DNA from: Angustibacter luteus
GTDB taxonomy: Bacteria; Actinomycetota; Actinomycetes; Actinomycetales; Angustibacteraceae
Assembly (NCBI RefSeq): GCF_039541115.1
Contig: NZ_BAABFP010000008.1
Span: forward strand, 310,001 to 374,000
DNA: 64,000 bases
Direction: 5' to 3'
In this document: piece by piece, positions 52,895 to 61,408 of the stretch
Layout: each line of letters begins with the position of its first letter
Numbering within the stretch: the stretch's first letter is position 1
Program-made: the position numbers and the translations under genes
Notes under the pieces: model-generated
Databases searched by the model: none
The model's input: only the letters and a program-made list of their open reading frames with translations
What the model was told of the DNA's origin: nothing

Positions 52895-53660
52895 GACTGC
52901 AGGAGCCAGCCGCGCGATCAAGGAGGCATGGGAGAACGAGCGGCGTCTCGTGCTCGAAGGCAAAGGAACTCGTGACTGGTCGGAAGAGCACCAGAGACAG
53001 ATCAAGGACAAGGGCAAGGCTTACGACGACCAGGGCAGGGCCTTCGAAGGCCAACACATGAAAAGTGTCTCGTCGCATCCGGAGTATCAGGACGACCCTC
53101 GAAACATCCAATTCCTCTCGCGCGAAGAACACCTCGCAGCCCATGGTGGCAATTGGAAGAATCTGACCAACGGCTACTACGACCCAGCGTCCAGGAGAAC
53201 GTTAAGCTTCGGAAACAGCCCTCCCCAACCGTGCGTCGAGATGACGCTCACGAATCCGCTGTATGTCGATCTCCTCGGCGCAGCCAGCACGCAGACTTCC
53301 GGCAGCGCGAGTAAGAATGCGGATTCTCTGACGGACGCGACTGCGGCCTCAACGGGCCGCTGGCGACAGGGGGCCCGATCACTGCAGCGCGTTGCCCAGC
53401 AGGCGTCGAAGGATCCACGCGTGCGGGCCGCGGTCGTTTCTGTCATCGCCACAGTGGCCACGGAAGCGCTCAACCGCGCCAGGTCTGCGGGGACACATCG
53501 CACCAACGGTCGCTCGACGCATCCATCCATGAGGGCGGCACCGGGCCCCGACACCGATTCTCCGTTTGTAGGCCGTCAGTCGCCCGAGGCGCATAGCGTG
53601 AGTGGATACACCAAAAGGAACGGGACCAACGTTCGGCCGTACCGACGAGGCGGGAAGTAG
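52884..53660 (+). CDS. HNH/Endo VII-like nuclease domain protein (putative toxin)
   Basis: 258 residues. Residues 1-105 carry an HNH/ENDO VII-like core: RDWSEEHQRQIKDKGKAY, FEGQHMKSVSSHPEYQDD (catalytic His region), NIQFLSREEHLAAHGGN and NLTNGYYDP. The rest is a Ser/Ala/Arg-rich tail with one weak hydrophobic stretch and a basic end. No signal peptide, WXG100 or pretoxin domain is attached, so secretion is not explained. Overlap with the SUKH gene supports a toxin/immunity pair. It could instead act inside the cell as a defence nuclease. Confidence 0.75.
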   Translation: MSSRTAGASRAIKEAWENERRLVLEGKGTRDWSEEHQRQIKDKGKAYDDQGRAFEGQHMKSVSSHPEYQDDPRNIQFLSREEHLAAHGGNWKNLTNGYYDPASRRTLSFGNSPPQPCVEMTLTNPLYVDLLGAASTQTSGSASKNADSLTDATAASTGRWRQGARSLQRVAQQASKDPRVRAAVVSVIATVATEALNRARSAGTHRTNGRSTHPSMRAAPGPDTDSPFVGRQSPEAHSVSGYTKRNGTNVRPYRRGGK

Positions 53661-53698
53661 GACGGGGACTGCTGCACCGATCGGTGACACCTTGACGT

Positions 53699-53716
53699 GC
53701 GTCATATCGCCGCGTC
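53699..53716 (+). repeat. Island boundary motif, copy 2
   Basis: GCGTCATATCGCCGCGTC, 15 of 18 bases as the consensus. The preceding bases GACGT are shared with the copy at 56776. It lies 38 bp after the nuclease stop. Confidence 0.5.
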
Positions 53717-53863
53717 AGCGTGCAGTCGAACGAACCAGCAAGGAGCAGCTGGAGGGAGCACTTCGGCATCGTGCAGCGTAGGTAGGCGATGGAGTTGCGT
53801 CCTTGCACCGCCTGAAGCCTGCGCGTGTACTCGACGACGTCCCCGGAAGCCTTTCCTGTAGAG

Positions 53864-53881
53864 GCGTCATTCCGCGGCATG
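53864..53881 (+). repeat. Island boundary motif, copy 3 (partial)
   Basis: GCGTCATTCCGC matches 12 bases exactly, then diverges (GGCATG). It lies 109 bp before the coiled-coil gene. Confidence 0.35.
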
Positions 53882-53989
53882 GCGGCCACCTCATGTCTGG
53901 CGCCTTTCTCCGGTGGGATTCTTCCGACTCGCAGTTGGCAGACACGAGTAGTGTCGATTGCCGGGGTTCAGACGCGATTGGGGAGTGCC

Positions 53990-55258
53990 GTGGCTCGACG
54001 TGGGTTCTTCGCTGAGATCCACTACCAGAACCAGCAGGCAGAGAAGCGGAAGCGACAGCAAGCTGCGGCTTCGGCGCGCGCCCAGGCCGCAGCTCAGCGA
54101 GATCTTGAGCGTGCCCGCCGAGAGTCGGAACGTGCCATGGCTGCGGCGACGAGGGCCAGCGTGGCCGATCAGAAGCAGGCAGAGAAGCTGGCGGCCCAGC
54201 TGCATGCCGAAGAGCGCGCTGCCGAGGTTGCCGCCATGAATGCCCAACTGGCAGAGACCTACACGGAGATCGATGGGCTCTTGGCAGCGACGCTTGCGGT
54301 GGATGACTACGTGGACCTCGAGTCGTTGAGGGTCGCCTCCGTACAGCACCCGCCGTTCAGCCCTGGGCACCTGGCGACGACAACTCCGACGATGGATCCG
54401 CTGGTGTATCCGCCCGAGCCTGTGTACGAGGAACCAGCCGCCCCGAAAGGCATGTTCGCGTCGAAGAAGAAGCACGAGGATGCGATCGCGCGGGCTCAGG
54501 CCGCACATCAGGAAGCCGTCCGGCGCTGGAACGAGCACAACCAGGCCCTCTATGCCGGACATGTCGCCGAGTTCGAGCGCCGCCGGGTGGCTGAGCAACA
54601 ACGGCTGACCCAGTTGGCGGCCGCCGAGGATCGCTATCGCCAGGAATGTCAGGCCCGAGAGGAAGAGGCTCGCTCGCGAAACGAGGCGATCACTAAGTTC
54701 ATCAACGATCTCGCCTTCGACGTCCCCTCCGCGATTGAAGAGTACGTGGGCGTCGTGCTGTCCAACTCGGTCTATCCGGAGTCCTTCCCTGTTGCGCACG
54801 AGCACACGTTCGACCTAGCTACCCGCGAGCTGACCATGACGGCGATGGTCCCAGAGCCAGCCGAGGTTCCGGTCGTCAAGGAGTTCCGATACGTCAAATC
54901 GAAGGATGAGATCAGCCCCGCGCCCTTGCCGGCGCGCGAGCAGAAGGATCGGTATGCCGGCGCGGTTTGGCAGGTCGCCGTACGAACCCTCCACGAAGTA
55001 TTCGAGGCAGACCGGGCCGGCAGGATCCACTCCATCTCCTTATCAGTGGCCACCAGCCGGATCGCCCCGGCGACAGGGCTTACGGAGTCCATCCCGCTCG
55101 TCCAGGTCGCGGCCGACCGGAACGCCTTCACCTCCTTCGACCTGGCCAGAGTTGTGCCCAAGGCCACGCTGGAGCATCTCGGGGCCGCGTTGTCGAAGTC
55201 GCCGTTCGACCTCACTCCGGCAGACATCGGTCCCGGCGTACGGACTCGAAAGGTCTGA
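53990..55258 (+). CDS. Coiled-coil protein, partner of the DUF4041/GIY-YIG gene
   Basis: 422 residues from GTG 53990 (GGGGAG upstream). After ARRGFFAEIHYQNQQAEK come ~65 residues of Arg/Ala/Glu/Gln coiled coil, then YTEIDGLLAATLAVDDYVDL, a Pro-rich link, a second coiled coil (about 155-225), and a globular C-terminal domain (EEYVGVVLSNSVYPESFPVA, KDRYAGAVWQVAVRTLHEVF). I know this as an uncharacterised actinobacterial type seen next to T5orf172 proteins; no catalytic motif is apparent. Four bases separate it from the next gene, so the two act together, probably as sensor/scaffold and nuclease. Confidence 0.75.
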   Translation: MARRGFFAEIHYQNQQAEKRKRQQAAASARAQAAAQRDLERARRESERAMAAATRASVADQKQAEKLAAQLHAEERAAEVAAMNAQLAETYTEIDGLLAATLAVDDYVDLESLRVASVQHPPFSPGHLATTTPTMDPLVYPPEPVYEEPAAPKGMFASKKKHEDAIARAQAAHQEAVRRWNEHNQALYAGHVAEFERRRVAEQQRLTQLAAAEDRYRQECQAREEEARSRNEAITKFINDLAFDVPSAIEEYVGVVLSNSVYPESFPVAHEHTFDLATRELTMTAMVPEPAEVPVVKEFRYVKSKDEISPAPLPAREQKDRYAGAVWQVAVRTLHEVFEADRAGRIHSISLSVATSRIAPATGLTESIPLVQVAADRNAFTSFDLARVVPKATLEHLGAALSKSPFDLTPADIGPGVRTRKV

Positions 55259-55262
55259 CACC

Positions 55263-56720
55263 ATGCGATTCAATCCGCCGCCGGGCTGGCCAACGCCCCC
55301 GTCGGGATGGACGCCACCGGCCGGCTGGTCCCCTGACCCTTCCTGGCCGCAGCCGCCGCCCGGATGGCAACTGTGGCTCTCAGACGAAGCGGACGTCGCT
55401 GACGCACGCGAATCGTCGAACGCGCCGCCGACGATCCCACCAGCCCGGCCGGATTCCGCTACCCCAAGACCGGTCACCCCAATCTCAGCTGGCGATGCGC
55501 TCGAACCGGGCACATCCGCGCCGCCGACACCAGACTCAGGGACTGTAGAACCGTTCGCGTCCAGCTCGGACGGCGGCGAAATCTCGGCGCTACGTGCCAG
55601 GGTTGCCGAGCTAGAAGCGACCCTGGCCCAAGTGCAGTCGGGGCTGGATCCGGTGGAGTTGGACGACCAGCGCGTTTTGCAGGACGTCGGCATCTACCGC
55701 TACCACCACCCCCTCGAAGACGCGGCTGCCTACAAGGAGCGCCTGAAGGCGCTCGAGGCGCAGATGGGCGACATCATCAAGATCGGCCGTGGGGTGCTGG
55801 CAGCGGACATGTTCACCTTCTCCGGCTCGCTGGCCAAGGGCCGCAAGATGACCGCAGACCTGTCCAAGCTGATGCTGCGCGCCTACAACGCCGAAGCCGA
55901 CAACTGCGTCCGGTCGCTTCGCTCAGGCAACATCGTCACCGCGAAGAAGCGACTGGAGTCGGCCGTTACGGCGATCCAGCGCCTGGGCGCGATGATGGAA
56001 ATGCGGGTCAATCCCGACTACCACGCGCTACGGCTGCAGGAGCTCGAGCTCACCGCGGACTACCAGATGAAGGTGCAAGAAGAGCGCGAGCGAGCTCGCG
56101 AGGAGCGCGAGCAGCTTCGTGAGCAGCGGCAGGCCGAGCAGGAGCTGGCGGCCGAGCGCGCGCGACTGGACAAAGAACGCGCACACTACGAGAGCGCACT
56201 GGTGACGCTACGGGATAAGGGAGACGACACTGCTGCGGACGAACTGGCTGGTCGGCTAGCCGAGATCGACGCCGCGATCGAGGCCAACGACTACCGCATC
56301 GCCAACATCCGAGCAGGCTATGTGTACGTGATCTCCAACATCGGCGCTCTCGGACCAGACATGGTCAAGATCGGCATGACCCGCCGCCTGGAGCCTCTGG
56401 ACCGAGTGCGCGAACTCGGCGACGCATCGGTCCCGTTCCCCTATGACGTGCATGCTCTGTACTTCTCCGAGGACGCGGTCACCCTCGAGAACGAGCTACA
56501 CAAAACGTTCGCCGACCGAAAGGTGAACCTCGTCAACGAGCGACGAGAGTTCTTCTTCGCCACCCCAGCCGAGGTACAAGCAGTACTGCTGGAGAAGGCA
56601 GGCGGACTGCTGCAGTTCGTCGAGAAGCCGGAGGCACTCCAGTACTTCCAGAGTCGAACCCGCTGGCCGCAATGGGTCAACCCGCCTAATGAGACCGGCA
56701 TTCGGGGCGACCGCGAGTAG
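55263..56720 (+). CDS. DUF4041 and T5orf172 (GIY-YIG) domain protein
   Basis: 485 residues: an N-terminal Pro/Trp-rich stretch of five PPxGW-like repeats (residues 6-36), a disordered link, a DUF4041-like helical region (about 120-345; LGAMMEMRVNPDYHALRLQE, long Glu/Arg coiled coil) and a C-terminal GIY-YIG nuclease domain (351-430) with YVYVISN, VKIGMTRR, DRVREL and ENELHKTF, which supply the catalytic Tyr, Arg and Glu. The same domain pair is found in phage and mobile-island proteins. Strictly paired with the preceding coiled-coil gene. Confidence 0.82.
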   Translation: MRFNPPPGWPTPPSGWTPPAGWSPDPSWPQPPPGWQLWLSDEADVADARESSNAPPTIPPARPDSATPRPVTPISAGDALEPGTSAPPTPDSGTVEPFASSSDGGEISALRARVAELEATLAQVQSGLDPVELDDQRVLQDVGIYRYHHPLEDAAAYKERLKALEAQMGDIIKIGRGVLAADMFTFSGSLAKGRKMTADLSKLMLRAYNAEADNCVRSLRSGNIVTAKKRLESAVTAIQRLGAMMEMRVNPDYHALRLQELELTADYQMKVQEERERAREEREQLREQRQAEQELAAERARLDKERAHYESALVTLRDKGDDTAADELAGRLAEIDAAIEANDYRIANIRAGYVYVISNIGALGPDMVKIGMTRRLEPLDRVRELGDASVPFPYDVHALYFSEDAVTLENELHKTFADRKVNLVNERREFFFATPAEVQAVLLEKAGGLLQFVEKPEALQYFQSRTRWPQWVNPPNETGIRGDRE

Positions 56721-56775
56721 GTCTCTGGCTCTAGCCAATGCGCCGCCGAGGTCCGTCGCGCCGGCGCCAGGACGT

Positions 56776-56793
56776 GCGTCATTCCGCCGCGAG
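56776..56793 (+). repeat. Island boundary motif, copy 4 (exact)
   Basis: GCGTCATTCCGCCGCGAG, identical to the copy at 58311, 56 bp after the GIY-YIG gene stop and before the NERD gene. Confidence 0.7.
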
Positions 56794-56884
56794 CGTCGCC
56801 CGCACTTGCCCGTACTGGTATGCGCAGGGGTATCTGCGATCTGCTGGGCCGGGGCCAAGGCTCGATGCGCTCGGATCGCGAGGG

Positions 56885-58216
56885 TCAGGGCTTCAGGTTC
56901 GTGAGCACGATCGCCGCGTATGCGCGGGCCGTCTTGTCTGCCGCGGCTGTGCTGATCCGATGGCCGCCGTGAGCTGTCTGGATGTCGATGACAACTTCGA
57001 CGTTCTGGGCGGCGGTCGCGACCGGCTTCGACCCGGGGACGTTGGCACCTTGAGGTACCAGCAGGTGCCGGTTCCCGTACGCATCGGTCCGCGTGACCGG
57101 CTCATGCGAGGTGGCCACAACCAGGTAGCCGGTGGAGATGGCGACTTGGCCGCTGTGCGTGCCGGGAGTCACCGACCACAGGCAGGTCCGCTTCGAAGCC
57201 TGCACCAGGTACACCGGTGCACCGACCAACTTCGTCACCTGCGCGGCGTTCACACCCAGGCAGGAGCCGGCGGTGGTGGACGTGTTACCGGTGTTCTGAC
57301 CCGAAGGGCGTGAGGCGGTTTGGTCGATCATCGCGACGGCCCCGAGCCACACGATCGCGAGCATGATCAAGCACCCGAGCGCCGACAGCAGCGAGGACTT
57401 CCTTCGCGACCGCGCGCTTCCCCGCGTCGTCTTGCCGGGCCGCCCCGGGCCGGCGGCGTCCCCACCACGGCGACCGGGGCCAGCTGCCCGCACCTGCGTC
57501 CGCGGCGCTGACGGCAGCGCGCGAGCCCGATTCCCCTTCCGCGGGATCGGCAGCTCAATGGTTCTGGCTGGCGCGACTGCGGCTGGCGGGAAGGTGACCG
57601 CCATGCGATTGGCCAAGCCCTGCACCTGATCCGGAGCCAGCACAGGCGGCAACCTGGCAACCCATTCCGCCAGATCGCCCACGGGAACGACGGCAACGCC
57701 TGCCACCATCTGCGGTGGCCCGAAGCCCGCGGCCCGGTCTCCGGCCAGACAGAGCACCGGCGTTACCGGCACGCCGAGGACCTGGGCGACCTCCTCGGCC
57801 ATCCGCCCAACCTTCTGCGCCTCGGCGGTCTTGCGGTTGCTGTTCCGGCTCCCGCCCTCCCCGAACGTGTGCTGCCACAGGCTGCCCTCATAGACGCTGA
57901 CCTGCCCAGCCCAATTCTTGGCATCGACCAACATGAGCCCGCCGGTCGTGACAACCAGGTGGTCCAGGTTCACGGCGGATCGGCCCGGACGTAGGAGGCG
58001 GTCGTGAAGCACCCGCGGCATTAGAGCGTCGGGCAGGTCGGCCAAAGCGGTCGCTACCCGAAGCTCCCCTTCGGCGCCTGCATCCCAGGCGCCAGCTTCC
58101 GCGAGTAGCCGCTCACTGCGCGCGCGTGCAGCCTCGGCCTCAGCTCGCAGTTCGCTGGCCCGCCTCGCTGCAGACACATTCTCAGTCACCTGAACTGCAT
58201 CGGAAACTGACGGCAA
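56885..58216 (-). CDS. NERD-domain membrane protein
   Basis: 443 residues. The N-terminal coiled coil (about 15-40) is followed by a NERD (nuclease-related) domain: GAEGELRVATAL (Glu51), NLDHLVVTTGGLMLVDAKNW (Asp85, Asp98 and Lys100) in the positions of a PD-(D/E)xK active site. A basic Arg/Pro link, one helix (about 277-297) and a ~145-residue outside domain with two Cys (SCLGVN, RTCLWS) follow. The start is uncertain: TTG 58216 or a GTG near 58189, neither with a good SD. It lies opposite in strand to its left neighbours. Confidence 0.75.
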   Translation of the reverse strand: MPSVSDAVQVTENVSAARRASELRAEAEAARARSERLLAEAGAWDAGAEGELRVATALADLPDALMPRVLHDRLLRPGRSAVNLDHLVVTTGGLMLVDAKNWAGQVSVYEGSLWQHTFGEGGSRNSNRKTAEAQKVGRMAEEVAQVLGVPVTPVLCLAGDRAAGFGPPQMVAGVAVVPVGDLAEWVARLPPVLAPDQVQGLANRMAVTFPPAAVAPARTIELPIPRKGNRARALPSAPRTQVRAAGPGRRGGDAAGPGRPGKTTRGSARSRRKSSLLSALGCLIMLAIVWLGAVAMIDQTASRPSGQNTGNTSTTAGSCLGVNAAQVTKLVGAPVYLVQASKRTCLWSVTPGTHSGQVAISTGYLVVATSHEPVTRTDAYGNRHLLVPQGANVPGSKPVATAAQNVEVVIDIQTAHGGHRISTAAADKTARAYAAIVLTNLKP

Positions 58217-58310
58217 GACCTAAGGACCTACCGAGCCCAGAAGCCCGAGAGGACCAGGTCACCTCACACCGACGAAGAGGCTTGCCCACTACTCCATGGC
58301 AACCGCACGC

Positions 58311-58328
58311 GCGTCATTCCGCCGCGAG
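58311..58328 (+). repeat. Island boundary motif, copy 5 (exact)
   Basis: GCGTCATTCCGCCGCGAG, identical to the copy at 56776. It lies in the 180-bp gap between the NERD gene and the Cys-rich gene. Confidence 0.7.
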
Positions 58329-58395
58329 GCAGACTCCAGCGATGCGCCGTCCGTCGACTCTGACGCACGCGCCTGCCTTCTCTCGGCGACAATCC

Positions 58396-58806
58396 TCAAG
58401 CCAGCTCTGAGGCAGTGTGGCCGGCAACTGCCGCCGGTTCGAACCGCAACTCGACGCGACTCCAGCAGTCGTCCCGAAGAGTCGCAACCTCAAGCCCGCA
58501 GCTCGCGCACAGGAGGTTGGGGCCGTCCAGCCCGTCGTGGGCGCAGCACCCGCTGTTGCGGCGAGGGTCTGGGTGTGGGCTCAACCCGACGCCGTCGACA
58601 GGATTGATTGTCAGGCAGCCCAGGGTGCTGGTTGGGATGTCGCCGTCCCAGCCGACTGGGTTCGGATCGACAGCGAGGGACCCGATCGGAAGGGTCGGCC
58701 GATATCCATCGGGCAGTTGTTCCGGCTCGGGCATCTCCGCAAGCTGTTCGACTGGTCGTGAAAGGTGCTCGCCGCAGCGACGGCAGATGAGGACGACGAG
58801 ACCCAT
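58396..58806 (-). CDS. Cys-rich zinc-ribbon-like hypothetical protein
   Basis: About 136 residues from ATG 58806. Two CxxC knuckles (ICRRCGEH near the N-terminus and LLCASCGLEVATL near the C-terminus) plus SGCCAHDGLDGPN between them make a zinc-ribbon or double-knuckle fold likely. TLGCLTINPVDGVGLSPHPD and DDCWSRVELRFEP look conserved. Seen, in my recollection, as a stand-alone hypothetical in actinobacteria. No partner gene is evident. Confidence 0.65.
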   Translation of the reverse strand: MGLVVLICRRCGEHLSRPVEQLAEMPEPEQLPDGYRPTLPIGSLAVDPNPVGWDGDIPTSTLGCLTINPVDGVGLSPHPDPRRNSGCCAHDGLDGPNLLCASCGLEVATLRDDCWSRVELRFEPAAVAGHTASELA

Positions 58807-58992
58807 GGCCCCAAGCATTGCTCATGCCAGCTCGTGGCAGCCACCACTTCCCGCCTTGCGGCGGCCGAGCCAGTGTCAATCGGCCGCCTGGCGGGCTGCC
58901 ATGTCGATGGGGATAGCGTCGACGGGTTCGCAGCCTTGCTGCGGTGGCGGTGGGCGTGGCTGGGCGTGGTGCAGTCGCCGCGCGAGGTGAGC

Positions 58993-59900
58993 ATGTCTGC
59001 CGAGAAGCTGTTGCCGTTCCAGCCGTTGACGATGACCAGCGCCCAGATCACAGCCGTCTCGTACTTAGCCCGGTACTCCGGTCACACCCACGACCTGTAC
59101 GCCCACCAGCTGCAACGCTGGTTCGCGTGGTGCGAGACCAACGCCCTGGACCCACTGGTTGGGATCCAACGCGCGCATGTCGAGCTCTTCATCCGCCACT
59201 CGGCGAGGCCGGGCTGATGGACTCCACGGTCAACACGATGATGCACGCGGTCCGTGGGTACTTCCGGTTCGCTCACATCGACGGCCTCATCCCGGGCGAT
59301 CCCGCCGTCTACGCCCGCCTGCCTAGGATCCACCGCGACGAGACCCGCACCCACGGACTGGACCGCCTCGAGCTGATCCGGTTCCTGCAGGTCGCCCAGA
59401 CGCTCAGCGTGCACCACGGGGCGCTGGCGTTCCTGCTCGGCATCAACGCCCTGCGCGCCTCCGAGGCGGCAGCAGTCCGGATCGAGGACTACGCGGACAC
59501 GCTGCGCGGCCACCGGGTGCTGCACCTGGTCGGAAGGGGATCAAGCCCGCCACCATGCCGCTGACCGTCCCGGTGCTGCGTGTCCTGGAGGCATGTCGCG
59601 GTGAACGTGCGAGCGGAGCGCTGGTTCTAAGACCGACATCGGGCAACCCGGTCGACCGACGCGACGTCGACCGCATGGTCATCCGAATCGCGAAGACCGC
59701 CGGCATCCCCAGGCATATCAGCCCGCACTCGCTACGCCATGCCGCAATCACCAACGCCCTGGACGCCGGCGTCCCTTTGCGCGATGCCCAGATCCTCGCC
59801 CGTCGCCGACCCCCGCACCACCCAGCACTACGACCGAGCGCGCGGCAAACGCGACCGCCCCGGCGTCCACGTCCTCACCGCCTACGTCGCCGGCGTCTAG
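58993..59900 (+). pseudogene. Tyrosine recombinase (phage-type integrase), frameshifted
   Basis: One integrase spread over four reading frames. Pieces in order: ATG 58993 to a stop at 59217 (SAM-like core-binding domain, YLARYSGHTHDLYAHQLQRW); 59205-59545 (GYFRFAHIDGLIPGDP, ALRASEAAAVRIEDY with the first Arg); 59535-59803 (PHSLRHAAITNALDAGVPL with the HxxR box); 59803-59900 (TTQHYDRARGK with the Tyr nucleophile). The breaks fit single- or two-base losses near 59210, 59533 and 59803, so it decayed recently. Probably the integrase that brought in the island. Confidence 0.85.
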
Positions 59901-60115
59901 CCAGCGCTGATGCGGCGCGGGGGCCTGGTCCTCAGCGCCCAGAATGAAACAGGCAGCCTCCCTGGGCAGCGATGCTCGAAGTCCTTCGCTTGACCCGGGA
60001 ACACGCGGAAGTAACTATGGTCGCGTGGGTGATGACAGGATTCCCGGCGAAGCAGAACTGCTTCCCAGCGACTATGCATGTCCCGTTCCCACTTGCGAGA
60101 CGAAGCGAGAAGGCG

Positions 60116-61198
60116 TCATTCATCCGGTGCCCTGCCCGCGACACCCGACGATTCCATTGGTTTGGATTCGGTTTTCGCAATGACGCGTGCAACATGCTCG
60201 TCTGCTGCTAGCAGCGCTGCACCGTAGCCCTTCGCGCTGGAGGTGGCTGCGGCGTAGGACATCCTTGCGAGAAGCAGGCAAACGGCCACGGTGACGATGG
60301 TGGTGACATGGAAGAGTCCGCTGTATGTCAACGTGGCTGCAATACCGGCCATGGTCAGGAGAATCCATGCCAAGACCAGCGTGCAGTACATGTTCAGGCG
60401 AGTTCGGAAGTCGCTGACTTGAACAGTGAGCCGCTCAGGGATGCGCTCGTAGTTCCGAAGAATGAAGCCTTCGAGATCGCCGCCGTCAGCGAGTTTCATG
60501 CGATCCTCACGCGCCCTCAAAGTGTTGCCCAGTCTGGTCGCCATCGTTCGGTGGGCAGCCGGGAAGTTACGGGCCTCTCGCTCTACAGACTCCAGTCGAC
60601 GAAGCGCCGCAGGCTCAGCGGCCGTTCGCCAGTGCATCAGCAGGTAGTCGGCTTCCGGGTCGGGTGGCGCCTCGTTAGCGCCTGCTCGTAACCTGACTCG
60701 CCCCTTCAGCCGCCGCTTGAGCGCTTTGTCGCCACCTGCAAGCTTCCCGAACGATGACTTACGGGTCCGTCGCTCCAGGCGCTTCGCTAGCTTCCGGACT
60801 TCCGCGCCCTCGACTTTAAGGGACGTAACCCTCCGTCTCCGAAGTTGGCGAGCCCACCAACGGTCCGTCCAGTAGCCTTCCAGCAACTTGATCATTTCGA
60901 ACTCGAATGCCTGGGTCATCACCGTCGAAAACACGACCGCGAAAGCCAGGACCAAGGCGCCCCCAACGCTCGGAGTCGCCAGCTGCGATACGGCCGACGC
61001 AATCGACGGGAAATCACCATCTGGGTTCGACTGACTGAGCGCCACCATGAACGCAGCGCCTCCCGTCAAGACAATGCCCGGCATCCAAGCGCTGAGGCTC
61101 AGCTGGTCAAAAATGCGACCCAGGACGGCGGACAACTCCTTGCTGGCCGGAAGACTGACTCCTGGATTCGATGGTCGATCGCTAGACATGTTCGGCAT
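60116..61198 (-). CDS. Hypothetical four-helix membrane protein
   Basis: 360 residues: N-terminal ~38 hydrophilic, helices near 39-54 and 79-97, a large basic cytoplasmic loop (about 105-268; many Arg/Lys, for example WWARQLRRRRVTSLKVEGAE), then a hairpin of two helices (270-292 and 296-315). ATG 61198, alternative at 61189. No family recognised. Codon use is less GC-rich than in the core genes. It stands between the broken integrase and the last island motif, alone. Confidence 0.65.
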   Translation of the reverse strand: MPNMSSDRPSNPGVSLPASKELSAVLGRIFDQLSLSAWMPGIVLTGGAAFMVALSQSNPDGDFPSIASAVSQLATPSVGGALVLAFAVVFSTVMTQAFEFEMIKLLEGYWTDRWWARQLRRRRVTSLKVEGAEVRKLAKRLERRTRKSSFGKLAGGDKALKRRLKGRVRLRAGANEAPPDPEADYLLMHWRTAAEPAALRRLESVEREARNFPAAHRTMATRLGNTLRAREDRMKLADGGDLEGFILRNYERIPERLTVQVSDFRTRLNMYCTLVLAWILLTMAGIAATLTYSGLFHVTTIVTVAVCLLLARMSYAAATSSAKGYGAALLAADEHVARVIAKTESKPMESSGVAGRAPDE

Positions 61199-61338
61199 TT
61201 TGCGCGCACGAGCCCCCCATCTGTGGGAGGTAGGCCCCAGCGTGCCGACTCGTCGACCGCGCAGTTCCAGCGGCAGTCACGCGGACTGAGGGGTGGACCG
61301 TGAGACGCACTCATGCATTCTGGGCGAGCCGGGTACCT

Positions 61339-61356
61339 GCGTCATACCGCCGCGAG
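61339..61356 (+). repeat. Island boundary motif, copy 6
   Basis: GCGTCATACCGCCGCGAG, one change from copies 4 and 5. It lies 53 bp past the stop of the secreted propeller gene (61409), at the apparent right end of the island. Confidence 0.65.
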
Positions 61357-61408
61357 TGACCGACTTTCGCAGGTCAGGGGCACATTCGAAGCTGCCCCTG
61401 AGTCCGGC

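Larger units (their letters stand above)
53661..53989. other. Gene-free spacer with two island motifs
   Basis: 329 bp between the nuclease gene and the coiled-coil gene. It holds motif copies at 53699 and 53864. A frame reaches through part of it into the coiled-coil gene but is not protein-like. No RNA gene or strong hairpin seen. Confidence 0.5.

Noticed and set aside
60113..60130. A GCGTCATTC match at the end of the four-helix membrane protein gene
   Set aside because: Only the first nine bases fit the island motif, and it overlaps a stop codon; not counted as a copy.
51816..61400. Classic attL/attR pair with a duplicated tRNA-Lys end
   Set aside because: I looked by eye for copies of the tRNA 3' or anticodon segments between 52 and 61.4 kb and found none, so no attachment-site pair is claimed.
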